64,000 nucleotides of DNA from an uncultured Verrucomicrobiota bacterium (GTDB lineage Bacteria > Verrucomicrobiota > Verrucomicrobiia > Opitutales > Seribacteraceae). Position numbers and translations under genes: made by a program. Shown piece after piece: positions 1 through 9,139 of the stretch. Numbering within the stretch: the first letter of the stretch is position 1; each line of letters starts with the position of its first letter. The stretch covers positions 1 through 64,000 of the forward strand of contig CACMBV010000006.1 in the NCBI GenBank assembly GCA_902612125.1, read 5' to 3'. The notes beneath the pieces were generated by a model that did no database searches, had not been told where the DNA came from, and saw only the letters and a program-made list of their open reading frames with translations.

Positions 1-531
1 TTCTTCGACTGGGGTTGAATTTTCTTCAATGGGGGGAAGGGAAGGAGGAGGAAGTTCTTCTTCAACGGGTTCTGCCTTCTCGACTGGGGGAATTTTTCCG
101 CCGGTCGTCACGCCACCAAATTTCTGATCATACCCACCGTTCGCCACCTTGCGTACCTGAACAACACTTACGCCGGTCTCGCGGGCGATGGCAGCTTTAT
201 TGGGGTTAGGTTTGGCAAGCAAAGTTTGAATGCGGTCATAGGTATCCTTTTCCATGGAAATCGTTTTGCGGCGACCAGTCGGAGAGGTGCTGATGATCTT
301 ATCGCGAACAGAAGGAGTCGCGTATTTGGTCAATGCCCGAATCAGGGCATTGACATTTTTGAAGTCGGAACCGATTTCCTTGTTTACTATTTCATGCAGT
401 TTGGAAAGGTAATTCGCCTCTTTGTCTTTTGCCTCACGCTTCGCCACTTCGGCTTCGGCTCTCTTTTGTATTTCCTGAAGTATTTTCTCAGGGTCCTGGC
501 TAAAATCTACATCAAAAGATATCTTGGTCAT
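1..531 (-). CDS. HTH-containing protein, 3' end cut by window edge
   Basis: An uninterrupted minus-strand frame of 177 codons starts at ATG 531 and runs off the left edge, so the C-terminus is missing. The N-terminal third is charged and probably helical (KRAEAEVAKREAKDKEANYL). Around residues 108-131 there is a resolvase-like helix-turn-helix (KAAIARETGVSVVQVRKV), preceded by a basic stretch containing TGRRKT. The last visible 25 residues are rich in Pro and Glu (VEEELPPPSLPPIEE), which looks like a flexible linker. This suggests a small DNA-binding protein, but I do not recognise the family. It lies 106 nt downstream of hisA on the same strand; a shared transcript is possible but not shown. 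Confidence 0.6.
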   Translation of the reverse strand, partial: MTKISFDVDFSQDPEKILQEIQKRAEAEVAKREAKDKEANYLSKLHEIVNKEIGSDFKNVNALIRALTKYATPSVRDKIISTSPTGRRKTISMEKDTYDRIQTLLAKPNPNKAAIARETGVSVVQVRKVANGGYDQKFGGVTTGGKIPPVEKAEPVEEELPPPSLPPIEENSTPVEE

Positions 532-637
532 GATAAGTGGGTAATCGGCGGGTTATTGTCTAAGAAAAAAGTGAGCCCCATCGTTTGGCAAGATTTTTTT
601 ACCACACAATATGTTTAAATAATCGTGGTTTTGAAAT

Positions 638-1366
638 CTACTGATTGATGACCGAAGCTAAATGGATAGTCTGCTCATAAAGAGCTTTTCCGATGATGAC
701 CCCTTCGATATTGGGGCATTCGTTTGCAAGTTCCCGTAGATTCACGATATCGTCTTCGCAGGATACTCCTCCTGAAGCTATAATATTACATGAAGGTACT
801 GCCAGTGCGATTTCTCTTTGAGCCTCCAAATTGGGTCCCTGCATTGCTCCATCCGTGGAAACATCGGTGTGTACAACCCAACGAAGACCTTGAGCGACTA
901 AAGACTTGGCTAGGTCAATCGCATGTGTGGAAGAGGTTTCAACCCAACCCTGTGTGGCCACCAGGCCGTCTTTTGCATCAATTCCCACGACTACCCGGTC
1001 GACTCCGAACTGATTAATCATGGATATGACCCATTCCGGTTCGGCACAGGCTCTGGTACCAATGATTACTCTGGAAAGACCGATATCCAAGGCACTTGCA
1101 ATGACCTTTTCATTACGCATGCCACCACCCAGTTGCACCGACAACCCTTCCACCTCGAGGATCTTTTTGACTGCTTCCAGGTTCTGGGAACTTCCGGAAA
1201 AGGCACCGTCCAAATCCACCAAATGTAGATGGGAAGCACCTGCTCCCTGCCATAACTTTGCAGGCTCGACCGGATTTTCATAATACACGGTTTCCTGATC
1301 GGCTTTTCCCTGAAATAGTCGTACGCAACGCCCCCCCCGTAAATCAATCGCTGGATAAATGGTCAT
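638..1366 (-). CDS. hisA: HisA, ProFAR isomerase
   Basis: 1-(5-phosphoribosyl)-5-[(5-phosphoribosylamino)methylideneamino]imidazole-4-carboxamide isomerase, the fourth step of histidine biosynthesis, cytoplasmic. The 242-residue length is normal for this TIM barrel. The N-terminus IYPAIDLRGGRCVRL carries the catalytic Asp at residue 8. The second catalytic Asp is at about residue 130 in VVVGIDAKDG. Phosphate-binding loops are visible in QLGGGMR and IASGGVS, and the TDVSTDGAMQGPN segment matches the family. No other his gene is nearby. It is divergent from the M42 peptidase, sharing a ~95 bp intergenic region. Confidence 0.96.
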   Translation of the reverse strand: MTIYPAIDLRGGRCVRLFQGKADQETVYYENPVEPAKLWQGAGASHLHLVDLDGAFSGSSQNLEAVKKILEVEGLSVQLGGGMRNEKVIASALDIGLSRVIIGTRACAEPEWVISMINQFGVDRVVVGIDAKDGLVATQGWVETSSTHAIDLAKSLVAQGLRWVVHTDVSTDGAMQGPNLEAQREIALAVPSCNIIASGGVSCEDDIVNLRELANECPNIEGVIIGKALYEQTIHLASVINQ

Positions 1367-1461
1367 CGGTCTTGATCTATTCAGCGATGGGTAAAAGTGC
1401 GATGCAAAAGATTTGTATTTTTCGCATTGTCGATAGATTAGTTTTAACTGTACTCAACTTC

Positions 1462-2553
1462 ATGGCTAAAACAACCAAACCGAAACCTTTACCAAAACGC
1501 CCAAGCGTGCCCCCTTTCCTACAAGAATTACTGGATGCACGGTCTCCCTCTGGAATCGAAGAGGAAGCTCGTGAAGTCGTACGCAAACGGGTGGAGAAAG
1601 TGGCGGATTCTTTTTTCATTGATGCCCTCGGGAGTTGTCATGCGACCCTGGGTAGTAAAGGCAGTCCAATCTTAATGCTTGCGGGACATATCGACGAACT
1701 TGGTTTGATTATTAAACATGTAAGTGACAAAGGATTTTTGTATTTTGATGCGATAGGTGGACACGACCGGTCGATTATTTCCGGCCGTCGGGTTGATATT
1801 TTGACCAAGAAAGGAGCCATTCGGGGTGTAACCGGGAAACGGGCCGTTCATTTAATGTCCCCGGAGGATCGCCGGAAAGTGCCCGAAATGCACCAAATGT
1901 GGATCGACATTGGAGCCAAGAATCGGGATGAGGCACTCGAACGGGTCCAAATTGGAGATGCCGCTGTCTATGATCACGGTTTTGAGCGATTGCATGGTCC
2001 ATTGGCCGTATCGCGAGCTTTCGATGACAAAACAGGTGCTTACACCGTGAATGAAGCTCTTCTTCGCTTAGCCAAAGGCCGTAAACCAAGCTATAAAGTA
2101 GTGGCAGTATCCACGGCTCAGGAAGAAATCGGCACCCGCGGTGCGATCACCTCGGCTTATCTGGCCAATCCGGATGTGGCCCTTGCGGTGGATGTCAGTC
2201 ATGCCACCGATCATCCCGATGCGGATCATCGCAAATACGGACGCTTTACTCTCGGCGGTGGTCCTATCCTGACCCGTGGACCCAATATTCACCCGGCTGT
2301 TTTTGACCGCTTGGTTGGATGTGCGGAAAAAGCCAACATTCCCGTGCAAATTGAGGCGGACCCTCGACCCACCGGTACGGACGCCCGATCTATTCAGGTT
2401 GCCCGCGAAGGCGTGCCCACGGGTCTGGTGGGAATCCCCCTTCGATACATGCACACACCTAGTGAGGTCATTGACTTGGACGATCTGGAGGCGGTTGTGC
2501 AATTGCTGGTGGCTTTCACCCGCTCGCTTACAAAAACTACCAAGTTTATATAA
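1462..2553 (+). CDS. M42-family metallo-aminopeptidase
   Basis: Zinc-dependent cytoplasmic aminopeptidase of family M42 (FrvX/glutamyl aminopeptidase type), 363 residues from ATG 1462. The open frame extends upstream to 1258, but that part overlaps hisA and has no family similarity, so the later ATG is preferred. Metal and catalytic motifs are visible: GHIDELG near residues 75-81, AFDDKTGAYTVNEAL near 186-200, the catalytic Glu pair in AQEEIGTRGA near 220-229, DVSHATDHPDADH near 240, and the C-terminal HTPSEVIDLDDLE. Function inferred from the family is trimming of peptides from the N-terminus. It is the last gene before the accessory island; the first att-like scar begins about 40 bp after its stop. 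Confidence 0.92.
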   Translation: MAKTTKPKPLPKRPSVPPFLQELLDARSPSGIEEEAREVVRKRVEKVADSFFIDALGSCHATLGSKGSPILMLAGHIDELGLIIKHVSDKGFLYFDAIGGHDRSIISGRRVDILTKKGAIRGVTGKRAVHLMSPEDRRKVPEMHQMWIDIGAKNRDEALERVQIGDAAVYDHGFERLHGPLAVSRAFDDKTGAYTVNEALLRLAKGRKPSYKVVAVSTAQEEIGTRGAITSAYLANPDVALAVDVSHATDHPDADHRKYGRFTLGGGPILTRGPNIHPAVFDRLVGCAEKANIPVQIEADPRPTGTDARSIQVAREGVPTGLVGIPLRYMHTPSEVIDLDDLEAVVQLLVAFTRSLTKTTKFI

Positions 2554-2594
2554 GCTTAGGTGTTCATTGATGCAACCTGACGGGATGGTTTGTG

Positions 2595-2621
2595 TAGCAG
2601 AATAGACGAGACTAGAATCCG
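2595..2621. repeat. Degenerate att-like scar of tRNA-Asp 3' end (site A)
   Basis: Twenty-seven positions align without gaps to the tRNA-Asp 3' end at 25610-25636, with about six mismatches. The core atagacg and the end ccg are kept. Sequence on both sides also matches the better-preserved site at 15355-15381: to the left, tcattgatgcaacctgacgg; to the right, a match to the 15382-15420 segment. I read it as the distal, oldest attachment scar of the island. Confidence 0.55.
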
Positions 2622-2679
2622 AATTCGAAAAGTATTTAAGTAGTTGATAGTCATTAGTTAAATGCCCCGGCGAAAATCG

Positions 2680-2766
2680 TCAGATGCTTACCCGAATTGT
2701 CCAGAGATTGAGCAGTCTCAGCGAGGACTTGAAAAGGGCAGTTTTGAGAGTGGTGGTTAGGTTTAT
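2680..2766 (+). pseudogene. Recombinase C-terminal tail remnant A
   Basis: The plus-strand frame reads RQMLTRIVQRL then SLSEDLKRAVLRV. This is the same tail found at 12250-12368, 15470-15561 and 23315-23375. Nothing of the catalytic domain is present. From memory of Verrucomicrobiota and Planctomycetota proteins, such tails end tyrosine recombinases; that family link is inferred. The frame continues past the usual stop for about 20 unrelated codons. Confidence 0.5.
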
Positions 2767-3047
2767 ATTTTATAAATACTTATTTTTAGAAATCGATCGC
2801 TTGAGTATATGTTGTGGCTTCATTTAAAGAGTCCTCGACCTCAATTTTTATTTGCAATTTTTTATGGATGGTGAGCCTCGATTGGTAACGGCAAAGTGGA
2901 AAATTGTCATCTGTCACCACTTCGTATTCTCATTTGCCCGTGATCGGGACTTTGAGTTTGCATGCCGCGTTTTGGTGAAATATAAATAAACTAAATAATG
3001 AGGAGTCTTTTGCATAAGATTAAAATGGTAAATTTTCTATTAGCATC

Positions 3048-4391
3048 ATGATTGGAGTAGGGAATTTCAAAGCTGCAGACTGCTCAGGTGTCGGAAGACG
3101 CTCGTTTCTCAAGACGGCTGCAGCAATCCCATTTACCTTAGGCTCGTCCAATCAAGTGATGGAAGCGGCTCAAGCGGCTCAAAAATCGGGAAAAGTTAAG
3201 TCAGTCATTCTGCTCTGGTTATGGGGCGGGCCAAGCCACATTGATACTTTTGATCCAAAGCCTGATGCACCGATGGAATATCGAGGGCCTTTTGGAACGA
3301 TTCCCACCAAAACCCCGGGGATGCATTTCACTGAGCTAATGCCGCTTATGGCGTCGCGTAGTGATAAATACACCATGATCCGATCAATGGTGACCACCAG
3401 TAACGATCACCCGACTGCAGGAACGATCGGCCTGACCGGTTTCAATGAAAACGCCGGACCTGTACAGCCCAATTTCGGTTCGATCATTGCTAAGGATCAG
3501 GTTTCGACCGAGGCGTTGCCTTCGTTTTTTTATGTGGGTCGGGGAATACCACGAGATCTTCCACGCCGAATCGAAGGTTATGGCGGCGGCACGCTGGGCA
3601 AAGCTTACGATCCTTTTTTGGTAAGAGCCGATGAACACGGCGAGGTGAGTATTCCTCAGTTGGATCTTTTGAAAGGCATAACGCCGAAACGGATACAGGA
3701 TCGTCAACGCCTATTACAACAGCTGGACAATGCCGAGCGTCGATTGGAATCGGCAGGGATTGACGAATGGCATCGCACTCACCAGAGTGCCTATGGCCTG
3801 CTTGCTGATTCCAAGGCTCGCCAGGCTTTTGACCTTACTCAGGAATCGGAAAAGGTACGTTCGCGATATGGACAGACGACCTTTGGCCAGGGCTGTCTAC
3901 TGGCCCGTCGACTCGCTGAAGCCCGTGTTCCCTACATTCAGGTAAACTGGAGCGAATATGTGGAAACTTTTTCGCCCAATTGTGATTTTGGTTGGGACAC
4001 TCATATTTTTAATTTCGAGCTTCTTCAGGATAGGCATTGTCCCATTCTCGACCGGGCCTATTCGGCCCTGATCGATGATTTGAGCGATCGTGGTATGCTC
4101 GATGATACCCTATTGATTGCTATGGGTGAATTCGGACGCACGCCAAAAATCAGTAATCGAGCTGCCCGCGAGCATCACAAGGACTGTTATTTCTCAATAT
4201 GGGCTGGTGGTGGCATCGAGCCCGGTCGGGTGATAGGTGAGAGCGATGCCAAAGCGGAGCATCCAATCACTCGACCCATCACGCCTTTGCAGGTGGGAAC
4301 GACGATTGCGGAGTTATGTGGCATTGGTGCTCGCAAGCGTGCGGAAATGAAAGTGCTAGATGGAGGCAGTGTGATCCATGAGCTTATCTAA
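3048..4391 (+). CDS. DUF1501 family secreted protein, Tat signal
   Basis: A 447-residue DUF1501 protein, a sulfatase-fold-like family abundant in planctomycetes and verrucomicrobia with no established biochemical role. A twin-arginine signal with RRSFLK at residues 17-22 and a short hydrophobic stretch predicts folded export. Family hallmarks are VILLWLWGGPSHIDTFDPKP near residues 53-72, the MRSM-type segment MIRSMVTTSNDHPTAGTIG, and GEFGRTPKISNRAAREHH near residues 363-380. It is the first gene of a five-gene plus-strand operon and overlaps the next gene by 14 nt. DUF1501 proteins are usually encoded beside DUF1549/DUF1553 proteins, as here. Role inferred: part of an exported complex for complex carbon substrates. 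Confidence 0.9.
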   Translation: MIGVGNFKAADCSGVGRRSFLKTAAAIPFTLGSSNQVMEAAQAAQKSGKVKSVILLWLWGGPSHIDTFDPKPDAPMEYRGPFGTIPTKTPGMHFTELMPLMASRSDKYTMIRSMVTTSNDHPTAGTIGLTGFNENAGPVQPNFGSIIAKDQVSTEALPSFFYVGRGIPRDLPRRIEGYGGGTLGKAYDPFLVRADEHGEVSIPQLDLLKGITPKRIQDRQRLLQQLDNAERRLESAGIDEWHRTHQSAYGLLADSKARQAFDLTQESEKVRSRYGQTTFGQGCLLARRLAEARVPYIQVNWSEYVETFSPNCDFGWDTHIFNFELLQDRHCPILDRAYSALIDDLSDRGMLDDTLLIAMGEFGRTPKISNRAAREHHKDCYFSIWAGGGIEPGRVIGESDAKAEHPITRPITPLQVGTTIAELCGIGARKRAEMKVLDGGSVIHELI

Positions 4392-5265
4392 ATTTGTTTT
4401 TATTGCTGTAAGTCTGGGGTTATATGGCCATGCAGAGGAAGAGCGCATCACTTATGATGGCTCCAACAAGCGCGACCCCATTTTCATCGCCCAAGGGAAG
4501 AAATTAATCTATTGCCTGGATGAAAAGGACGATCTGATAAGAGCTGTGAGCCTGGATTTGTCTGATCCTGAGTCCGAACCAGTTCCGCTTTTCGATGATG
4601 ACCGAAGTCACCAAACCGAGCTTGCCTATTCACCAGACGAGCGATTTGTCTCCTTCAGTGAATGCGTCAGCAACCTTACTGGAAAACTGGTGATCCGTGA
4701 TCTGGGGGCCAATAAAGATGCGATCATCGACCATTCCGGGCGAGGTGCTTATCGTACGCCAGTGTTCACAGTCGACGGCAAGCGGGTGATTTATGCTTTC
4801 GCAGAAAAAGGCCCCATGCAACTTTGGTCGGTGGATCTGGAAGGAAAGGACAAAATACAACTCACTGAAACTGAGGGACTCACTCATTGGCCATCTTTCA
4901 CTCCAAACGGCGAGCACATGGTCTTTGCCAATAGTCGTGAAAATAACTATGAGATCTACATTCGTGACATAGAAGTCGGCGAGGAACGTCGGCTCACGGA
5001 AAATCGCATCATGGATATCCGTCCAAGGGTGTCACCTGACGGCTCAAAAATCTGTTTTGTCAGTACCCGTGATGGCAATTACGAGATCTATGTGATGAAT
5101 ATTGACGGTAGCGATGTGGTCAGGATCACCGATAACGAGGAGCGGGACGATTTTCCTTCCTGGCATCCTGATGGTAATCGGATTGTTTATGTCAGTGAAA
5201 GGGATGGTCAGAAGGACATCTTCCTTGTTGACATCCCCAAACCTGTAAAGGTCACAGTCAGGTAA
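4378..5265 (+). CDS. Secreted TolB-like PD40 beta-propeller protein
   Basis: 295 residues with a short signal peptide (hydrophobic core up to about residue 18, likely cleavage after GHA). The rest is made of WD40-like PD40 blades; repeated signatures such as SPDGSKICFVSTRDGNYEIYV and HPDGNRIVYVSERDGQKDI recur at about 43-residue spacing. These resemble TolB propeller blades, but TolB's N-terminal domain is absent, so it is not TolB itself. A protein-protein or carbohydrate-binding role in the periplasm is inferred. Its start lies inside the 3' end of the DUF1501 gene, implying coupled translation, and 5 nt separate its stop from the next gene. Confidence 0.82.
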   Translation: MSLSKFVFIAVSLGLYGHAEEERITYDGSNKRDPIFIAQGKKLIYCLDEKDDLIRAVSLDLSDPESEPVPLFDDDRSHQTELAYSPDERFVSFSECVSNLTGKLVIRDLGANKDAIIDHSGRGAYRTPVFTVDGKRVIYAFAEKGPMQLWSVDLEGKDKIQLTETEGLTHWPSFTPNGEHMVFANSRENNYEIYIRDIEVGEERRLTENRIMDIRPRVSPDGSKICFVSTRDGNYEIYVMNIDGSDVVRITDNEERDDFPSWHPDGNRIVYVSERDGQKDIFLVDIPKPVKVTVR

Positions 5266-5270
5266 GAGCT

Positions 5271-6599
5271 ATGCTTACAGGATGCAAAACGATCTACTTG
5301 TTTGTGTTCGGATTCATGCTAGTGGGATGGACCAAAGCTGTCCCAAGGATCGATACGATTGAACCGATCTACTTGGAAGCTGGTAAAAAGACCAAGGTAA
5401 AGATTAAGGGAAATGAGTTCAAACTATTGGAATGGCCCATTCGAATCTGGACTAATCATCCTTCAAAATGGACGCTGTTGGAAGATGAAGAAAACACCAA
5501 TAATCAACACTTCTTTGAAGTTGAGATTGCCAAGGATGTACCGGCGGGGCCACTGGCGATCCGAGCCTGGAATCTTAAGGGTGTGTCCAAACCCTCATTG
5601 GCCTTTGTTGACATTCACAAAGCAACCTCTTTTACAACCAAAAATAGCGAGGCATATAAGCACCGATTCCAGGCGAAGAAAGGGGAACGACTGGTCTGTC
5701 AGGTCTGGTCGAATCGACTGAACAAGGACAGCGATTTGCAAATGATGATCTTTGATCCTGAGGGAAGGCCGATCGAGATGATTGACGATAGCGAAGTGCA
5801 CGGTAGCGATCCATATGTTGTTTTCGATCCTCCTGCAGACGGTGAATACTCCCTAAAAATTAACGATATTTTGTGGCGAGAAAATATTCAGGCGTGCGTT
5901 CAGGTATCACCCTTTGTTGAAATGCAGCCAAATGCGGATGAGATCGGGAAGACTCCCGCTTCCATCAATTTGGATTTGAAAAAAGGTCAGTATTTAACCG
6001 TGATGCCTAAAACTCTCGAACTGGGGTCGCCGGCACAGCTGTTGATGGATTTACATCAGCCAAAAGGAGGTCGCATCGCACGATTTGGCAATGGAGACTC
6101 TCTGCTTCAACCGCTGCGAAAAAGAATCCCAAGGGATGGGGATTACCGTCTACATATTTCCGATTTGCTCGATCGAGAGGGATTGCCCTTTCAAGTCGAT
6201 ATTTCTACCGAGGCTGCCCCTTTTGAATTGGCAACGACCTTTCATCAGGATTTTTACATTACCGAGCCTGGCAAGGAGGTAAAAATCCGGTTTCGGGTAA
6301 TCCGGCATCAATATGATGGCCCAATCACCATAAAAAGCCCAGTTTTCCAAATGAACAAAGCCGTGATCGATGAGAAGAGAGGCGATGTTGAAGCAGTGAT
6401 AAAGATTCCCAAGGAATCGGATCCCCTGCTAGTGACCAGTTTCTATGGTGAAGCAGAAATCGATGGTCAGACCTACCGTACCACCGTCGACACCAAAGAA
6501 CCGCTGAAGAAAACTCCCTTGAATATGATCCAATGGCCAGATGGCGTATCGGGAAAAATCTATTTTTTGATCAAAAGTAATGAGAGCACGGAGTCATGA
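5271..6599 (+). CDS. Secreted protein with TIG-like and PPC-like domains
   Basis: 442 residues. The signal peptide covers about residues 1-23 (hydrophobic run before TKAVPRID). Next is an IPT/TIG-like beta domain (PRIDTIEPIYLEAGKKTKVKI, about 25-112). A pre-peptidase C-terminal-like domain covers about 118-215 (HRFQAKKGERLVCQVWSNRL ... DGEYSLKINDI). Further beta-rich sequence follows without an obvious active site. This layout is a common companion of DUF1501 operons. It overlaps the following gene by 4 nt (ATGA), so the two are likely co-translated. Function is unknown; extracellular binding is an inference. Confidence 0.78.
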   Translation: MLTGCKTIYLFVFGFMLVGWTKAVPRIDTIEPIYLEAGKKTKVKIKGNEFKLLEWPIRIWTNHPSKWTLLEDEENTNNQHFFEVEIAKDVPAGPLAIRAWNLKGVSKPSLAFVDIHKATSFTTKNSEAYKHRFQAKKGERLVCQVWSNRLNKDSDLQMMIFDPEGRPIEMIDDSEVHGSDPYVVFDPPADGEYSLKINDILWRENIQACVQVSPFVEMQPNADEIGKTPASINLDLKKGQYLTVMPKTLELGSPAQLLMDLHQPKGGRIARFGNGDSLLQPLRKRIPRDGDYRLHISDLLDREGLPFQVDISTEAAPFELATTFHQDFYITEPGKEVKIRFRVIRHQYDGPITIKSPVFQMNKAVIDEKRGDVEAVIKIPKESDPLLVTSFYGEAEIDGQTYRTTVDTKEPLKKTPLNMIQWPDGVSGKIYFLIKSNESTES

Positions 6600-9139
6600 G
6601 ATCGTGGATTAAGCCCGTTAAACAGGGCATAGTTTCCCGTTGTACTTTATTTAGTCTGGTTTCTTTCCTTGGTGTATCGGCTCAGTTAGTTTTGGGAGAG
6701 AGCGCTCAGCATGAGGAGGCCGATCTGCCGATTACTCCCATACAAGTGGGCACTCCAGAGAGGATAGAGGTGTCACCGAGTGAATTCACTATTTGTGGCC
6801 CAAGGGATCAGTTGCAGTTGGTGATTACAGGGCATTACGCCAACGGAGAGATCGCCGATCTCACGCGTGTCGCTACCCTTATGTTTTCATCACCAGGCAT
6901 TGCCGAATCAGCAGAGCGCAGTGCCATCCAACCCTTAGCCGATGGTGAAACCACGGTTGCCGTTTCAGTAGGCGGTTGCTCGACATCGATATCTCTCAAT
7001 GTGACAAATCAAAAATCGAAAGATCCGGTTTCCTTTTATTACGAGGCATTGCCCGCGCTATCTAAAGCAGGCTGCGCCGCAGGTGGGTGCCACGGTGCTC
7101 CACACGGCAAAGGCGAATTCCGGCTTTCGTTGTGGGGATTTGACCCCGTAAGTGATCAACACACAATCATAAACGAAGAATTTGGTCGCCGGGTCAACTT
7201 GATCGAACCCAAGAAAAGTTTGCTGTTGGCAAAGCCCCGGAATGATGTGGCTCATGAGGGTGGTTTAAGACTTCGAGATTCTGATATCGAACATGAGGTC
7301 TTGGTGAACTGGATTAAATCGGGGTGTCATGTCGAGAAAAAGCCACCCCGCTGCACCGGGATACGCCTAACACCGGGAAAAGATCTCGCTCTCAAGCGTC
7401 CGCACCACACTCAGCAGTTCCGGGTCGAGGCCATGTTTGAAGATGGTTCCTGTAAGGATATTACCCACCTGGCGAGCTACGAAAGTTCAGATGAAAAGAT
7501 CTGTCGAGTCAGTCGACATGGCTTGGCGGTCGGTATGGGTAGAGGGGAGGCTGCGGTGATTGTTCGTTACCTGGAATACATCCAAAGCACCATCGTCAGT
7601 TTCGTTGAGGATGTGCCGGATCTGAACTGGGAAACCGAAACGCCTGCTAACTATGTGGACGAGCACATCTATGCAAAGTTGGAAAAGTTTAAATATCTAC
7701 CCTCCGGGATGTCTAGTGATTCCGAGTTTTTCCGCAGGGTTCATCTCGACTTAACAGGGTTGTTACCAGCACCAGCACAAGTGTCTGAATTTCTGGACAG
7801 CAGCGATGCTGATAAACGAAGCAAATTAATCGATGAGTTGCTGGAGACAGAGGAATTCACCCTTTTCTGGACTCAAAAATGGGGAGATGTGCTCAAGCTA
7901 TCGGCGCGGCAGATGGGGCACGGCGGGGTGGTAAAGTTTCATCGCTGGATTCGTGATTCCGTGGCCAGCAATCAACCCTACGATGAATTTGCCAAGGAGA
8001 TATTACTCGCCACTGGGAGTAATTTAATCAAACCTACCAGCAACTTCTATCGGGCCGGTTCGGATACCTCGGATATCATGGAATCGACCGCGCAGTTGTT
8101 TCTCGGAACCCGTATCGGCTGCGCCAAATGTCATAACCATCCCTACGAACCGTGGACCCAGGATAGCTACTACGGGTTGAGTGCTTTCTTCAATCGGATC
8201 GAAACTCGCAAAACCGGGCGCAAAGGCGAAATTGTTGTTTGGATGAATGATGAAGGCGATGTCAGGCATCCTGCCACAAACGAGATTGTGGAACCATGGG
8301 TTCCAGGTTCGCACCCATTGGATCTCGATCCGGAGTCAGATCGACGCAAGGCATTTGTCGAGTGGTTAACCGGCAAGGAAAATCCATTTTTTGCCAAGGT
8401 AGAGGTCAACCGGATCTGGGCTCAATTGATGGGTCGTGGAATTGTTGAACCATTCGATGATTTGCGCGATACCAACCCGGCCGCCAATCAGCCTTTGCTG
8501 GACGCACTGACTGCGGATTTCGTGGAGCATGACTTCAATCGTAAACACATCATTCGCACCATTGTGAATTCACGAACCTACCAGGCGAGTAGTAAAACCA
8601 ATCAGTGGAACAAAAACGATTATCGCTATTTTTCGAGATATTACCCAAGGCGCTTGACGGCCGAACAGCTAATCGATGCTCTCAGCGACCTCACTGGGAT
8701 CCGTGAAAATTTCGCATCCGTGCCACCGGGGATTCGTGCCACCCAGTTACCAGCCCCAGATTTAAAGAAACATGATCGAGAAAAGATCGGTGATATCGAA
8801 TTTCTCAAAGTGTTTGGTATGCCCGAGCGCCAGACCGTATGCGAATGTGAGCGAGGTGATGATTCCAGTCTCGGACAAGCCCTGGAGTTATTTAATGGAA
8901 AAACGCTCCACGGGATGCTTTCTGATCAAAATAACCGCTTCCACCTCGCACACCAGGAAAAACAGGCTACCGAAGCAATCCTTACAGATTTATACCTGCG
9001 TGCTTTTTCCAGAGAACCTAATGAAGAGGAGAAAAAGATAGCCGTAGAGTATTTTGACACGGCAAAGGACAAGGGGCAGGCACTAGAGGATATCGTATGG
9101 GTCGCAATCAATCGTGATGAATTTTTGTTTCAATATTAA
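6596..9139 (+). CDS. DUF1549/DUF1553 protein with haem-binding motifs
   Basis: 847 residues, exported (hydrophobic segment about 15-34). Order of parts: Big_2-like Ig domain (~47-125), cytochrome-like region with C-x4-CH (GCAAGGCHG, near 158-166), a second Ig-like domain (~250-335), DUF1549/PSCyt2 (~350-560) containing CAKCHNHP near residue 508, and DUF1553/PSD1 (~590-835) with VNRIWAQLMGRGIVEPFDDLR. The CxxCH motif and the family-typical C-x4-CH motif suggest covalent haem, so a redox role in the periplasm is plausible. The family is found almost only in the PVC superphylum and its reaction is not known. It overlaps both neighbours (4 nt upstream, 26 nt downstream). Confidence 0.88.
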   Translation: MRSWIKPVKQGIVSRCTLFSLVSFLGVSAQLVLGESAQHEEADLPITPIQVGTPERIEVSPSEFTICGPRDQLQLVITGHYANGEIADLTRVATLMFSSPGIAESAERSAIQPLADGETTVAVSVGGCSTSISLNVTNQKSKDPVSFYYEALPALSKAGCAAGGCHGAPHGKGEFRLSLWGFDPVSDQHTIINEEFGRRVNLIEPKKSLLLAKPRNDVAHEGGLRLRDSDIEHEVLVNWIKSGCHVEKKPPRCTGIRLTPGKDLALKRPHHTQQFRVEAMFEDGSCKDITHLASYESSDEKICRVSRHGLAVGMGRGEAAVIVRYLEYIQSTIVSFVEDVPDLNWETETPANYVDEHIYAKLEKFKYLPSGMSSDSEFFRRVHLDLTGLLPAPAQVSEFLDSSDADKRSKLIDELLETEEFTLFWTQKWGDVLKLSARQMGHGGVVKFHRWIRDSVASNQPYDEFAKEILLATGSNLIKPTSNFYRAGSDTSDIMESTAQLFLGTRIGCAKCHNHPYEPWTQDSYYGLSAFFNRIETRKTGRKGEIVVWMNDEGDVRHPATNEIVEPWVPGSHPLDLDPESDRRKAFVEWLTGKENPFFAKVEVNRIWAQLMGRGIVEPFDDLRDTNPAANQPLLDALTADFVEHDFNRKHIIRTIVNSRTYQASSKTNQWNKNDYRYFSRYYPRRLTAEQLIDALSDLTGIRENFASVPPGIRATQLPAPDLKKHDREKIGDIEFLKVFGMPERQTVCECERGDDSSLGQALELFNGKTLHGMLSDQNNRFHLAHQEKQATEAILTDLYLRAFSREPNEEEKKIAVEYFDTAKDKGQALEDIVWVAINRDEFLFQY

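Larger units (their letters stand above)
2554..3047. other. Intergenic region, left edge of the tRNA-Asp island
   Basis: 494 bp without a convincing complete gene. It holds a degenerate copy of the tRNA-Asp 3'-end scar (2595-2621), followed by a decayed recombinase tail (about 2680-2766) and then AT-rich sequence upstream of the DUF1501 gene. A tiny frame at 2998-3051 (17 codons) overlaps the DUF1501 start as ATGA. It could be a leader or chance. Confidence 0.6.

Noticed and set aside
226-618. Open plus-strand frame of 130 codons
   Set aside because: It is the shadow of the minus-strand HTH gene at 1-531, whose frame shows real domain structure.
2998-3051. 17-codon leader ORF overlapping the DUF1501 start
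   Set aside because: It has a gag-type ribosome site and ATGA overlap, but is too short to support without expression data.
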